64,000 nt of DNA from Chitinophaga pinensis (GCA_945902745.1 CAMDNE010000007.1:85652-149651); one strand, 5' to 3'; numbered from the stretch's first letter, positions 8,346 to 17,581 are shown. Numbers and translations: made by a program. The notes: generated by a model not told the origin, from the sequence alone.

Positions 8346-9626
8346 TTACTGTATTGCTTTTTCTAATAATTGCCCGAACCAATAACAATCCTCGTATGAA
8401 TTGTACAAAGGTGCCGGAGCGATTCGGATTACATTAGGTTCGCGCCAATCTGCCACAACACCTAGATCTGAAAGTGCATCAAACAATGCTTTTCCTTGCC
8501 CCTTTGCCATTATTGACAATTGAGCACCTCGTTTTGTTTTGTCGCGCGGCGTAATTAATTCAAATGTACACCGGTCTTTATTCTTTTCTGAAATATCATC
8601 GATTACAAATTCCATAAAGGCAGTCATCAAATCTCGTTTCGTTCCAATTCGATCCATTCCAGCTTCTTCAAAAATATCGAGTGAAGCCAAATGTGCTGCC
8701 ATTCCTAAAATTGGAGCATTGCTCAGTTGCCATCCTTCTGCACCTTTCATCGGATTGAATCCTGGCTGCATCAGGAATCTCGTTTCTTTATCATAACCCC
8801 ACCAACCAGCAAAACGCGGAAGTTCTGGATTGTACGAATGACGTTCATGAACAAACATTCCACTCACTCCTCCTGGAGAAGAATTCAAATATTTATATCC
8901 ACACCATGCAGCGAAATCAACTCCCCAATCGTGTAATTTTAAATTGATGTTTCCAGCAGCATGCGCCAAATCAAATCCTACAACAGCGCCGACTTTGTGT
9001 CCGGCTTTTGTAATCGTTTCCATGTCAAATAATTGTCCAGTGTAATAATTCACACCACCAATCATTACTAAAGCTAATTCATCGCCAAGTTCTTCAATTT
9101 TCGCTAAAACATCTTCTTCTCGAATCAATTGTTCTCCTTCTCTTGGAGCCACTTCAACCAAATGTTCGGCTACATCTAATCCATGAAATTTCACTTGCGA
9201 TTCTAATGCATATTGATCACTCGGAAAAGCTTTCGCTTCACACAGTATTTTCGTTCTTTTTCCTTCTGGTCTGTAAAACGAAACCATCAATAAATGAAGA
9301 TTAGTTGTCAATGAATGCGTAATCACGACTTCAATTGGCAAAGCACCAACAACTTTCGCTGCTTTATTCGTCAAATTTTCATGGTAAGCAAACCACGGTT
9401 TTTTTGCTAAAAAATGCCCTTCAACGCCATATTTCGCCCAAGCGTCTAATTCTTCAATAATATACTCTCTTGTTGACTTTGGTTGCAGTCCCAATGAATT
9501 TCCTGTGAAATAACGTACAGTGTTTTCATGAAAATTTGGGAAATAGAACTTTTCTCTAAAGGATTTAAGTGGATCTTGCACATCTAATTGCTGTGCGTGT
9601 GCTAAAGTGTTTTCGAAATGACTCAT
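8346..9626 (-). CDS. kynU: Kynureninase
   Basis: The 426-residue PLP enzyme cleaves (3-hydroxy)kynurenine to (3-hydroxy)anthranilate and alanine. Landmarks are YFTGNSLGLQPKSTREYI near the N-terminus, the PLP-binding FDLAHAAGNINLKLHDWGVD, the Schiff-base lysine in AWCGYKYLNSSPGGVSG, and RFAGWWGYDKETRF. Length is normal for the family. It is the first gene of the leftward kynU - four-helix bundle - kmo group. Its promoter can be read inside the hemL 5' end: a -7 box TATATTTG at 9668-9675 and TTG at 9694-9696, both on the minus strand. Confidence 0.96.
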   Translation of the reverse strand: MSHFENTLAHAQQLDVQDPLKSFREKFYFPNFHENTVRYFTGNSLGLQPKSTREYIIEELDAWAKYGVEGHFLAKKPWFAYHENLTNKAAKVVGALPIEVVITHSLTTNLHLLMVSFYRPEGKRTKILCEAKAFPSDQYALESQVKFHGLDVAEHLVEVAPREGEQLIREEDVLAKIEELGDELALVMIGGVNYYTGQLFDMETITKAGHKVGAVVGFDLAHAAGNINLKLHDWGVDFAAWCGYKYLNSSPGGVSGMFVHERHSYNPELPRFAGWWGYDKETRFLMQPGFNPMKGAEGWQLSNAPILGMAAHLASLDIFEEAGMDRIGTKRDLMTAFMEFVIDDISEKNKDRCTFELITPRDKTKRGAQLSIMAKGQGKALFDALSDLGVVADWREPNVIRIAPAPLYNSYEDCYWFGQLLEKAIQ

Positions 9627-9646
9627 TCAATCAATCTTATAATTAC

Positions 9647-9654
9647 TAACTTTG
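9647..9654 (+). promoter_or_regulatory. -7 box of the hemL promoter
   Basis: TAACTTTG matches the Bacteroidota TAnnTTTG consensus. A TTC (two of three bases of the -33 TTG) sits 18 bases upstream, at the kynU start codon. The expected start of transcription is near 9658, giving a leader of about 24 bases to the hemL ATG. Confidence 0.7.
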
Positions 9655-9667
9655 TGCTTTCAATGGG

Positions 9668-9696
9668 CAAATATACATATTATGGAGACGATTCAA
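9668..9696 (-). promoter_or_regulatory. kynU promoter (-33 TTG and -7 TATATTTG)
   Basis: On the minus strand TTG (9694-9696) is followed after 18 bases by TATATTTG (9668-9675), the same spacing as the tRNA promoter at the right end of the window. Expected start is near 9664, a leader of about 38 bases. The -33 element lies inside hemL codons and the start lies past the hemL -7 box, so the two divergent promoters interlock. Confidence 0.75.
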
Positions 9697-10986
9697 GGCA
9701 TCAAACGAACAACATCTGAAGGACTTTTTGAAAAAGCAAAAACCTTTTTCCCAGGAGGAGTAAATTCTCCAGTCCGAGCTTTTAAATCGGTTGAAGGATC
9801 ACCACTTTTCATTAAAAAGGGCGATGGATGTAAAATTTGGGATGAAGATGACAATGAATTTATTGATTTTTGTTGCAGTTGGGGACCACTTATTTTAGGG
9901 CACAATCATCCGGCCGTGTATACTAAAATCGTTGCTGCGTTGCAAAATGGTGCTAGTTTCGGTGCTCCAACTCGTTTAGAAAATGAATTGGCTGAGTTGA
10001 TTTTAGACCGTAATCCCTTTATTGATAAAATTCGCTTTGTAAGTTCAGGAACTGAAGCTGTCATGTCGGCTTTGCGTTTGGCTCGTGGATATACAGGAAA
10101 AGATAAAATCATCAAATTTGAAGGGTGTTATCATGGTCATTCAGATTCACTTTTAGTAAAAGCTGGAAGCGGATTAGTGACGCTTGGAGAATCTTCAAGT
10201 GCTGGTGTTCCAGAACATGTTGCGATGGATACATTGGTTTTACCTTTGAATGATATAGAAGCATTGAAAAAATGTGTTGCAGAAAATAAAAACGAAATTG
10301 CGTGTGCGATTATTGAACCAATTCCAGCGAATAATGGGCTGCTTTTGCAGGAAAAAACGTTCCTTTTAGCGCTTCGAGAAATATGCACAGAAAATGGAAT
10401 TTTGTTGTTCTTTGATGAGGTGATTTCTGGGTTCAGAGTTGCTTTTTCGGGAGCTGCAGAATATTATGGAATTAAGCCTGATCTTGTTACTTATGGAAAA
10501 ATAATTGGTGGTGGTTTGCCTGTTGGAGCATATGGCGCAAGCAAAGAAATCATGGCATGTGTTTCTCCTGATGGACCCGTTTATCAAGCAGGAACGCTTT
10601 CTGGGAATCCAGTTGCAATGGCTGCAGGAATTGCGCAATTAACGGAATGTGCCAAACCAGGTTTTTATGAAGATCAAGCTGAAAGAACAACTTATTTTGT
10701 TTCTATCATAAACGCGTATGCAAAGTCTAAAGGGTATAACTTTGAATTGGTAACTGTAGGTTCAATCTTCTGGTTGTCATTTGATGGGAAAAAAAGCATT
10801 CACAAAGCAGATGAAATCAACCCAGACATGACAGGATTTAAAAATTTACACCGAGAATTATTGAATCGAGGAGTTTATTTGGGTCCAAGTGGATATGAAG
10901 TTGGGTTTGTGTCTTCTGCACATTCAAAAGAAATTCTGGAGACAGCTGCTGGTATTTTCTGTGAATGTTTGGATGTTATTTTTTAA
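9682..10986 (+). CDS. hemL: Glutamate-1-semialdehyde 2,1-aminomutase
   Basis: The 434-residue PLP enzyme makes 5-aminolevulinate for haem. It has the family signature AKTFFPGGVNSPVRAFKSV at the N-terminus, the phosphate-binding FVSSGTEAVMSALRLARG, CYHGHSDSLL, the aspartate motif LLFFDEVISGFRVA and the PLP lysine in LVTYGKIIGGGLPVGAYG. The longest frame opens at a TTG (9652) that lies within the -7 box and would fall before the transcript, so the ATG at 9682 (METIQGIKRTT) is chosen. It is divergent from kynU. The first tandem-repeat array follows directly. Confidence 0.96.
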   Translation: METIQGIKRTTSEGLFEKAKTFFPGGVNSPVRAFKSVEGSPLFIKKGDGCKIWDEDDNEFIDFCCSWGPLILGHNHPAVYTKIVAALQNGASFGAPTRLENELAELILDRNPFIDKIRFVSSGTEAVMSALRLARGYTGKDKIIKFEGCYHGHSDSLLVKAGSGLVTLGESSSAGVPEHVAMDTLVLPLNDIEALKKCVAENKNEIACAIIEPIPANNGLLLQEKTFLLALREICTENGILLFFDEVISGFRVAFSGAAEYYGIKPDLVTYGKIIGGGLPVGAYGASKEIMACVSPDGPVYQAGTLSGNPVAMAAGIAQLTECAKPGFYEDQAERTTYFVSIINAYAKSKGYNFELVTVGSIFWLSFDGKKSIHKADEINPDMTGFKNLHRELLNRGVYLGPSGYEVGFVSSAHSKEILETAAGIFCECLDVIF

Positions 10987-11019
10987 GGAATAGCATGTCT
11001 ACCATAAATTGATTTCAAA

Positions 11020-11635
11020 GAAATTGATAGAGTATATCCTTTAGTGCTTTTGTCAGCGTTTTCTGTGGGAAACGATTATATCCTTTCTCCCTCTGATATC
11101 ACTGATAGGCGCGGAAGCAACTTCAAAAGATAATAGGCCAAGCAGTAGGAAATGACAACAAAAACCAAAAATTAAAACAGAAATTGATAGAGTATATCCT
11201 TTAGTGCTTTTGTCTGCGTTTTCTGCGGGAAATGATTATATCCCTTTCTCCCGCTGATATCGCTGATATGCGCAGAAACAGCTCCAAAAGTTAATATGCT
11301 AAGCAGTAGGAAATGACAACAAAAACCGAAAATTAAAACAGAAATTGATAGAGTATATCCTTTAGTGCATTTGTCTGCGTTTTCTGCGGGAAATGATTAT
11401 ATCCCTTTCTCCCACTGATATCACTGATAGGCGCGGAAGCAACTTCAAAAGATAATAGGCCAATCAGTAGGAAATGACAACAAAAACCGAAAATTAAAAC
11501 AGAAATTGATAGAGTATATCCTTTAGTGCCTTTGTCTGCGTTTTCTGCGGGAAATGATTATATCCTTTCTCCCGCTGATATCGCTGATATGCGCAGAAAC
11601 AGCTCCAAAAGATAATAGGCCAAGAAGTAGGATTA
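11020..11635. repeat. Tandem array A: four copies of a ~161-bp unit
   Basis: Copies start at 11020, 11180, 11341 and 11502 with GAAATTGATAGAGTATATCC; the last is cut short near 11635. Each unit contains TCTGCGTTTTCTGCGGGA and later TCCCGCTGATATCGCTGATA followed by GCGCAGA. Within a unit TCTGCG pairs with CGCAGA and GCGGGA with TCCCGC (copy 2: 11213-11218 with 11271-11276, and 11225-11230 with 11249-11254), so each copy can fold into a long hairpin. A 45-base tail (ending GAAAATTAAAACA) links the copies. No ORF is supported here. The array fills the gap between hemL and the small lipoprotein gene. Confidence 0.93.
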
Positions 11636-11723
11636 GCAAACCCCCATTTGCTTTTTTGATGTAATTCAGCTAATTGATAAAAGTCTTTCCCGATGAAAGT
11701 AATAAGTAACTTAACTTTTGAAT

Positions 11724-11978
11724 TTATTCTTTACAAGAAGCCTTCTTTTCTAACATTTCCTTTCCGCTCATCAGCTGATAATCGACGCACTCTTTTTTCT
11801 TAACCTCTTTCAGACTTTTTAATTTTTCAGCTTTTTCAGATGTAATCTCTCCGCTAAAGAGTTTCGATGAGAAATCGTTCAATTCTTCTCCTGCTTTAAG
11901 ACATTTGCAAAATTGCTCATCCTTCGAGCTGCATGCGCTAAGCACTATTATTGAGGTGAAAATAAAAAGTAATTTCAT
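11724..11978 (-). CDS. Small lipoprotein, function unknown
   Basis: The 84-residue product starts MKLLFIFTSIIVLSACSSKDEQ, a lipoprotein signal with lipobox LSAC. The mature part is Lys/Glu-rich with three further cysteines (FCKCLKAGEEL, KKECVDYQL, KKASCKE). The frame extends upstream to 12065, but that extension is antisense-like coding overlap with the upstream gene and would destroy the signal, so the ATG at 11978 is used. Its start is four bases past the stop of the membrane GT39-like gene, indicating one transcript. No family recognised. Confidence 0.75.
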   Translation of the reverse strand: MKLLFIFTSIIVLSACSSKDEQFCKCLKAGEELNDFSSKLFSGEITSEKAEKLKSLKEVKKKECVDYQLMSGKEMLEKKASCKE

Positions 11979-11982
11979 GCTA

Positions 11983-13557
11983 TTAATTTTGATCTTTAGA
12001 TGAAGGTAGTTTATAAATTTGAATGTTCCTGAAAGTTCCAATTTTTTCTTTAGTGAACGTTGCAAGTTTTTTGTTTTCCAAGATAATTGGGTCTTTTAAA
12101 ATTAAATATTTTGCTCCTCTTTTTATAAAACCGGGCAAATAATCATGCAAATTTTCATCAGAAGAATAGATGGTGGAGAATCCTTTTTGATCCATCAATG
12201 ACAAAGTAATATTTGGGCTTTGGTCTGGAACGCTGACAACAATATCGGTCCGTTTAATTCCCAGTGATCTTAGATAAGGTGTTACTGATTCATATGCTTT
12301 TGACTTTGTGTCGTAATCCCAATGAAACCATTTCCAATATCCAATTTCATCCTCTGACAAAAAGATCTCAGTTAGAAAAAAGACTTTTTTGTCATATTTC
12401 ATTCGTGTCTTAGATGCCCCATAAAATAACGAAAGACATATTGCAACAACCGTCATTGCTCGCATCGATTTTGAATAAAACAAGCTTTCGTGTTCTTGCT
12501 TGATGAACATTAAAAAGCAAATTAACATGGGAGGAACAAGAATAAAAAATTCAATCAAATAATAGTCGTGAACATCAAAATTACTGAACCAAAGAAGTAT
12601 GTAAAGAATTAATTCTAATGCAATTGAGAAGGTAAATAAAAGTGCTAGTTTGTTCTGCTTTTTTGGGTTTAAGATGAGCCAAAGAAGAATCAAACAGAAA
12701 ATCGTTCTTACTGAAGTATGGTACCATTCAGAAAACATCCCAAAACTTAATTTTGACCAAACGTGTGGAATATTCTCGTTTTCCCAAATTGGACGGATGG
12801 TTGAAAGAAAATAGATGGAATTGTTTGCTGCATTGTAATTTTTACTGAAACTCATCCATCCATATATTGTTATTAGGGGAGTCAATAAAAGGGCTGTATG
12901 CAAAATTCGTTTGAAAAAAATACTGCTTTTAAAATAGCCAATTAACTCAAAAAACAATAGCGCAAAGACAGGAAAAAATCCAATTAACATAGATGGACGA
13001 AGCAATCCTGCGAGCGTAACAAATAAGATTGACACGACTAAATACCTACTCGTTTTATTGTTGTAAAATTTTAAGAAATAATACCAGCCTATAAATAAAA
13101 AGCTCAGTGCTGGGATATTAATAAGAAAGCTGTTTGAATAATAGCCATAAAGCGGGGAAGAGAAAATGAGTATCGGAATTATATAAGCGAAAAAATAATC
13201 ATTCAATAAAAGCTGTATGCTTCTAAAGAGTGCAAATAGTCCTAAAAAAGCAATACATAAATTCAAAACTCTTGCACTAAAAAAGGAAGGTCCTGTTATC
13301 TTCCAAATCAATGCGTCAACATAATAAATAATTGGAAATTCACCGACTGCTTTGCCTTCTTTTGATGTTTGATTATGGGTCTTTGGTTCAAAAAAATGCA
13401 TTCCTTCAGCATAATAATTATACGTAATGGAATATGCGTCTGTTTGTCTCCATTGATGCATTGATCGTGGTGGAAAACTATTCGTTTTGAATTGATTGAA
13501 CAATGCCGAGATAAACAGCAGAATTAAAATAAATAAAAGTGAATGGTATTTTTTCAT
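11983..13557 (-). CDS. GT39-like (PMT/ArnT-type) multi-pass glycosyltransferase or related membrane protein
   Basis: The 524-residue protein has an N-terminal membrane segment, an extracytoplasmic loop with MHQWRQTDAYSITYNYY, and about ten further hydrophobic segments up to residue ~370. A soluble C-terminal region of ~130 residues follows. The WRQTD-type motif after the first helix and this layout are typical of the dolichyl-phosphate-mannose mannosyltransferase-like superfamily, which moves sugars from polyprenyl phosphates to acceptors on the periplasmic face. The catalytic acidic residue would be the Asp of RQTD. Donor and acceptor are unknown. It is coupled to the small lipoprotein gene downstream. 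Confidence 0.72.
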   Translation of the reverse strand: MKKYHSLLFILILLFISALFNQFKTNSFPPRSMHQWRQTDAYSITYNYYAEGMHFFEPKTHNQTSKEGKAVGEFPIIYYVDALIWKITGPSFFSARVLNLCIAFLGLFALFRSIQLLLNDYFFAYIIPILIFSSPLYGYYSNSFLINIPALSFLFIGWYYFLKFYNNKTSRYLVVSILFVTLAGLLRPSMLIGFFPVFALLFFELIGYFKSSIFFKRILHTALLLTPLITIYGWMSFSKNYNAANNSIYFLSTIRPIWENENIPHVWSKLSFGMFSEWYHTSVRTIFCLILLWLILNPKKQNKLALLFTFSIALELILYILLWFSNFDVHDYYLIEFFILVPPMLICFLMFIKQEHESLFYSKSMRAMTVVAICLSLFYGASKTRMKYDKKVFFLTEIFLSEDEIGYWKWFHWDYDTKSKAYESVTPYLRSLGIKRTDIVVSVPDQSPNITLSLMDQKGFSTIYSSDENLHDYLPGFIKRGAKYLILKDPIILENKKLATFTKEKIGTFRNIQIYKLPSSKDQN

Positions 13558-13718
13558 TTTAAAATGCCAGTTTGAAAGAACATAAAAATAATAGGGCTAT
13601 TATTTGAATCATCTTCTAATTTTAAAACAATTATAAGAAAAATACAGCACGTATTCTTTAGATTGAACTATCAATTATGATTGAATATTTTTACTTTTAA
13701 CTAAAATTCAACTTGTAG

Positions 13719-14846
13719 ATGTCAAAATTACCCAACGTAGGAACAACCATTTTCACTGTAATGTCGAAACTGGCAGTCGAACACAATGCAATAAATCTAT
13801 CACAGGGTTTTCCAAATTTCCCTGTAGATTCTAAATTAACCGACATTTTACAAAGAATTTCAACCGATTCTATTCATCAATATGCCCCAATGGCGGGTTA
13901 TCCCCCATTACTTGTGAAAATTGGTGCTATGACAGAAAAATGTTACGGTCGAAGTCCAAATCCTGATCAAGAAATTCTAGTTACAGCAGGTGCAACGCAA
14001 GCAATTTTTACAATTATTCAGGCTTTAGTAAATAGTGGTGAAGAAGTGGTGATTTTAGACCCAAGTTATGATTGTTATGAACCACCAGTAATTTTATCAG
14101 GAGCAAAGTCCGTTCGAGTTCCACTAAACGATGATTTTACGCCAAACTGGGAAAGAATAGGACATTCAATCAATTCAAAAACAAAACTTTTAATAATAAA
14201 TAATCCACACAATCCATCTGGACGCGTTTTTAATGAAACTGATTTCGTGGCTCTTGAAGCAATTATGGATAAATTTCCGAATTTAATCCTACTTTCCGAT
14301 GAGGTGTATGAATATATAACATTCGAGAAAAAACACCTTTCTATAAACACGAGAGAAAAAATAATTAATAGAAGTGTTATTGTTTCATCATTCGGAAAAA
14401 CATTTCATATAACAGGTTGGAAAATCGGCTATATCATTGCTCCAGAAAACCTGATGATAGAAATTAAAAAAGTGCATCAATTTTTAGTTTTTTGTGTAAA
14501 CAGTGTCTCACAAGTTGCGCTTTCGGAATATTTAGACAAAATTGATGTGACACAATTAGGCAGTTTTTATCAAGAGAAAAGAGATCTATTTCAAAATCTT
14601 ATGAAGACCAGCCGATTTGATTTTCTCCCTTCAGAAGGATCTTATTTTCAAGTTGCTTCGTATGCTAAGATTTCAAAGGAATCAGATGTGGAATTTACAA
14701 AAAGACTTGTTACAGAATTTGGCGTAGCAACGATTCCAATTTCTGTTTTCAATGCAAATCAACAGGATCAACAACTTATTCGTTTCTGTTTTGCAAAAGA
14801 TTCTGAAACATTAACTCAAGCAGCAATAAGATTATGCAAGATTTAA
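13719..14846 (+). CDS. Class I/II PLP aminotransferase, methionine/glutamine transaminase type
   Basis: The 375-residue protein has NLSQGFPNFPVDSKL near the N-terminus, VTAGATQAIFTIIQALV, NNPHNPSGRVF, LSDEVYEYITF and the PLP lysine in SSFGKTFHITGWKIGY. These fit the YbdL/kynurenine aminotransferase I (glutamine transaminase K) group, which transaminates the keto acid of methionine with glutamine or aromatic amino acids. The next gene overlaps by 13 bases and encodes an omega-amidase-type nitrilase, the usual partner that drains the keto product of glutamine. Kynurenine as a side substrate is possible for this family, and kmo/kynU lie 5 kb away; that link is inference. Confidence 0.88.
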   Translation: MSKLPNVGTTIFTVMSKLAVEHNAINLSQGFPNFPVDSKLTDILQRISTDSIHQYAPMAGYPPLLVKIGAMTEKCYGRSPNPDQEILVTAGATQAIFTIIQALVNSGEEVVILDPSYDCYEPPVILSGAKSVRVPLNDDFTPNWERIGHSINSKTKLLIINNPHNPSGRVFNETDFVALEAIMDKFPNLILLSDEVYEYITFEKKHLSINTREKIINRSVIVSSFGKTFHITGWKIGYIIAPENLMIEIKKVHQFLVFCVNSVSQVALSEYLDKIDVTQLGSFYQEKRDLFQNLMKTSRFDFLPSEGSYFQVASYAKISKESDVEFTKRLVTEFGVATIPISVFNANQQDQQLIRFCFAKDSETLTQAAIRLCKI

Positions 14847-15607
14847 AAATAGCACTTGTTCAAGCCAATCAAATTTGGGAAAACAAAACTGCCAATTTAT
14901 CCAATTTCTCAAAACTTTTAGAGAATGTAACAGGTATTGATTTAATTCTTCTCCCTGAAATGTTTCATACAGGATTTTCAATGAATGTTGAACAATTAGC
15001 AGAAACAATGGATGATTCTATCGGTATAGATTGGTTGAAATTAACTGCAAAATCCAAAAATGCAGCAATCTATACTTCATTAATCATTCAAGAAAATGGA
15101 AGCTATTTTAACCGAGGGGTTTTCATTAAGCCTGATGGAGGAATGACTTTTTATGATAAAAGAAAACTATTTGGTTTAGGCGGTGAAAGTGATTTTTTTA
15201 AAGCTGGAAGCTCTGAAACAATTGTTGCGTATAAAAATTGGAAGTTCCAATTACAGATCTGTTATGATCTAAGATTCCCGGAAATAGTAAGAAATAGTAT
15301 TTCACCCAACCAATCAGCAAATTACGACGTTATTCTGTATGTTGCCAATTGGCCAGAAAAAAGAATCTCTCATTGGAAAACACTGTTAACCGCAAGAGCA
15401 ATTGAAAATCAATGTTGCGTGCTAGGGGTTAATCGAGTTGGTGAAGATGGGAAAGGATTAATTTATTCGGGTGAAAGTAGGTTTATTGACGGAATAGGAA
15501 CTGAAATTTCACTTACAAAGGATAAAGAAATGGTTCAAATTGTAACGCTACAAAATAAAGAATTAATTGAAATCCGAAAAACGTTGCCTTTTTTGAAGGA
15601 TCGGTAG
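14834..15607 (+). CDS. Carbon-nitrogen hydrolase, omega-amidase (YafV/Nit2-like)
   Basis: The 257-residue nitrilase-superfamily enzyme shows the catalytic triad in order: Glu in LILLPEMFHTGFSM, Lys in YDKRKLFGLGGE and Cys in QLQICYDLRFPE. The GFSMN and RFPE contexts match YafV-type omega-amidases, which hydrolyse 2-oxoglutaramate or 2-oxosuccinamate. Its ATG lies inside the 3' end of the aminotransferase gene (13-base overlap), so the two are translationally coupled. Together they form a glutamine-transaminase/omega-amidase unit, used in methionine salvage or repair of keto acids. Confidence 0.9.
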   Translation: MQDLKIALVQANQIWENKTANLSNFSKLLENVTGIDLILLPEMFHTGFSMNVEQLAETMDDSIGIDWLKLTAKSKNAAIYTSLIIQENGSYFNRGVFIKPDGGMTFYDKRKLFGLGGESDFFKAGSSETIVAYKNWKFQLQICYDLRFPEIVRNSISPNQSANYDVILYVANWPEKRISHWKTLLTARAIENQCCVLGVNRVGEDGKGLIYSGESRFIDGIGTEISLTKDKEMVQIVTLQNKELIEIRKTLPFLKDR

Positions 15608-15651
15608 TAGTTAATTATTTAACAGTATATTATAATATAAATAAAATGGTT

Positions 15652-15659
15652 TATATTTG
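15652..15659 (+). promoter_or_regulatory. -7 box for the T9SS cargo gene at 15684
   Basis: TATATTTG matches TAnnTTTG exactly, 24 bases ahead of the ATG at 15684. The longest frame would begin at the TTG inside this box, so the box decides the start. No clear -33 TTG at 18 bases. Confidence 0.65.
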
Positions 15660-15683
15660 CTTAATCTAAAAAAAAAATTGAAT

Positions 15684-17546
15684 ATGAAAAGAATCTACAT
15701 TACACTTTCAGCTCTTGCATTTGTTGGTATTTCTTGGGGACAAAATACAAACCCAGTTTATACTTTTTCAAAAAAGCAAAATGCAGAAAAAATTAGAACG
15801 ACTCCTTCTGGAGCAAACACGCCAACTTCTAAACCAAGCACACAAACTGAAAAAGTTTTAAATGTTTTGTGGACAGAAAACTTTGAAGGAAGTGCAACGG
15901 CTTTAACAACAACAAACGGAACTTATTCGACTTCTGGATCAAATCCTAATTACTGGACGTTAAGATCTACGCATCCTGTAAATTTCTCAAATCCTGAAAA
16001 TCTTTCTGGAAAATTCTTGGCTTGGGATTCGTATACTCCTAATTCAACTGAAATTGATTTTGCTTCAACAGCGGTTGATGGTGCTGCTATTTCTCCAGAT
16101 ATCGATTTATCTGCTGGTGCTGCAAATGGTTTAGTATTAAGTTTCAAAACTGATGCTATGTATTGCTGTAATTACCAAGAAACACCTTTTTATATCGCAA
16201 TTTCTCAAGATGGCGGTGCAAATTGGGGAGCATCAATTCCTTTAGACTTCAACATTGATCGTAACGTAGCCACATCTGATTTCAATAATCCTCTTGAGTA
16301 TTTTGTTGACATCACTGCATATACAACTGCATTTTCAGCAAATACACGAATCAAGTTTATTTGGGAAGCAATGAATGTTGATCCAAACGGACAAATAAAC
16401 ACACATTACTACTGGTTGGTTGATGATATTCAAATTTATGAAAATCCAGATTACAACTTAGAAATAGCTTCTTCATATTGGGGAACAGCAGGTTTGAACT
16501 ACTTCCAAATTCCAATTACTCAAACTGCTCCAATTGATTACACATTGAATGTAAACAATACAGGTGCATTGTCAATGACAAATGTTAAATTAAATCTTGA
16601 CATCAATACAGGTGCGTTTGTTGGTTCTAGTGCTCCAGTAACGATTAGTGCAGGTGCTTCTGATAGTTTAGTTTTAACTACTCCATTTACACCTTCTGCG
16701 CTTGGAACATACCTTGCAACTCGCACTCTTACTTCAACAGAAGTAGATGAAGTGCCAGTAAACAACACACTTCCAAATCTTTCATTTGATGTAACAAATT
16801 ATATATACGCTCGTGATAACGGTGTTTTAGTTGGAAGTTCATCTAACGGTACAAATGGTCATGAAACAGGAAATCTTTTTGACATCTTTGCTGACCAAAC
16901 TTTAAGAGGAATAAATGTACGTTTAAAAGGTGGTTCAGGTCAAAGTGTTATTGGAACTGAGTTTTTTGTTAAAATATATTCTGTTGACCCTGCTACAGGA
17001 GATTTCGTTTGGGTAGGAGAATCTAACCCTATGCTGATTTCTGCAACCAACGTTAATACAAATTTAGTAGTGCCGTTAATTGATCCTGCTTTCTTACTTG
17101 CTGGCTCAACTTATTTAGTAGTATGTGGATCATTTACTTCAGGATTATCAATTGCTAATGCTGGAACATCTGAACCTGGAACATCTCTTGTTTTAGATAT
17201 GAGTGATGGTCTTTGGTATTATCAAACTGAAACTCCTTATGTACGTTTAAATTTTGATCCATCTTTATCGTTAGAAGAAAATTCATCTTCTATTACAATT
17301 GGTAAAGTATTTCCTAATCCAACATCTGGAGAAACTACAATTAACTATTCTTTAGCGAATGCATCAACAGTTAATGTTGAAGTAGTTGATATCACAGGAA
17401 AAATTGTTTACACATTAAATAATGGAACTGAAGTAGCTGGAGCACATAACTTGTCTTTCAATGCTGCATCTTTCTCTAATGGAGTTTACTATGTAACAAT
17501 TTCAACTGACGAAGCAACAGTTACAAAAAAATTCATCAAGAAATAA
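15684..17546 (+). CDS. Secreted choice-of-anchor-J-type protein with T9SS type A sorting domain
   Basis: The 620-residue product starts MKRIYITLSALAFVGISWGQ, a signal peptide. Residues ~65-255 resemble the choice-of-anchor J/MAM-like jelly roll (VLWTENFEGS ... NYWTLRST ... YYWLVDDIQIYENP). A middle region (~260-390) looks like a CARDB-type Ig domain (IDYTLNVNNTGALSMTNVKL), followed by a second beta domain with GTEFFVKIYSVDP. The last ~75 residues (IGKVFPNPTSGETTINYSL ... GVYYVTIST ... KKFIKK) are a T9SS type A sorting domain. Function beyond cell-surface secretion is unknown. A strong terminator follows about 45 bases after the stop. Confidence 0.88.
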   Translation: MKRIYITLSALAFVGISWGQNTNPVYTFSKKQNAEKIRTTPSGANTPTSKPSTQTEKVLNVLWTENFEGSATALTTTNGTYSTSGSNPNYWTLRSTHPVNFSNPENLSGKFLAWDSYTPNSTEIDFASTAVDGAAISPDIDLSAGAANGLVLSFKTDAMYCCNYQETPFYIAISQDGGANWGASIPLDFNIDRNVATSDFNNPLEYFVDITAYTTAFSANTRIKFIWEAMNVDPNGQINTHYYWLVDDIQIYENPDYNLEIASSYWGTAGLNYFQIPITQTAPIDYTLNVNNTGALSMTNVKLNLDINTGAFVGSSAPVTISAGASDSLVLTTPFTPSALGTYLATRTLTSTEVDEVPVNNTLPNLSFDVTNYIYARDNGVLVGSSSNGTNGHETGNLFDIFADQTLRGINVRLKGGSGQSVIGTEFFVKIYSVDPATGDFVWVGESNPMLISATNVNTNLVVPLIDPAFLLAGSTYLVVCGSFTSGLSIANAGTSEPGTSLVLDMSDGLWYYQTETPYVRLNFDPSLSLEENSSSITIGKVFPNPTSGETTINYSLANASTVNVEVVDITGKIVYTLNNGTEVAGAHNLSFNAASFSNGVYYVTISTDEATVTKKFIKK

Positions 17547-17581
17547 TTGGCTGCGCCGCTGCTTCGCGGTCTTTGAATTAA

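Noticed and set aside
9652..9681. Extended N-terminus of hemL from a TTG
   Set aside because: The TTG lies within the -7 box TAACTTTG, so it would not be in the transcript; the family N-terminus fits the ATG at 9682.
11020..11635. CRISPR array
   Set aside because: Units are 161 bp with no unique spacers and no cas genes nearby; they are simple tandem copies.
11979..12065. Longer N-terminus of the small lipoprotein
   Set aside because: It overlaps the 3' end of the upstream gene in another frame and would bury the lipoprotein signal.
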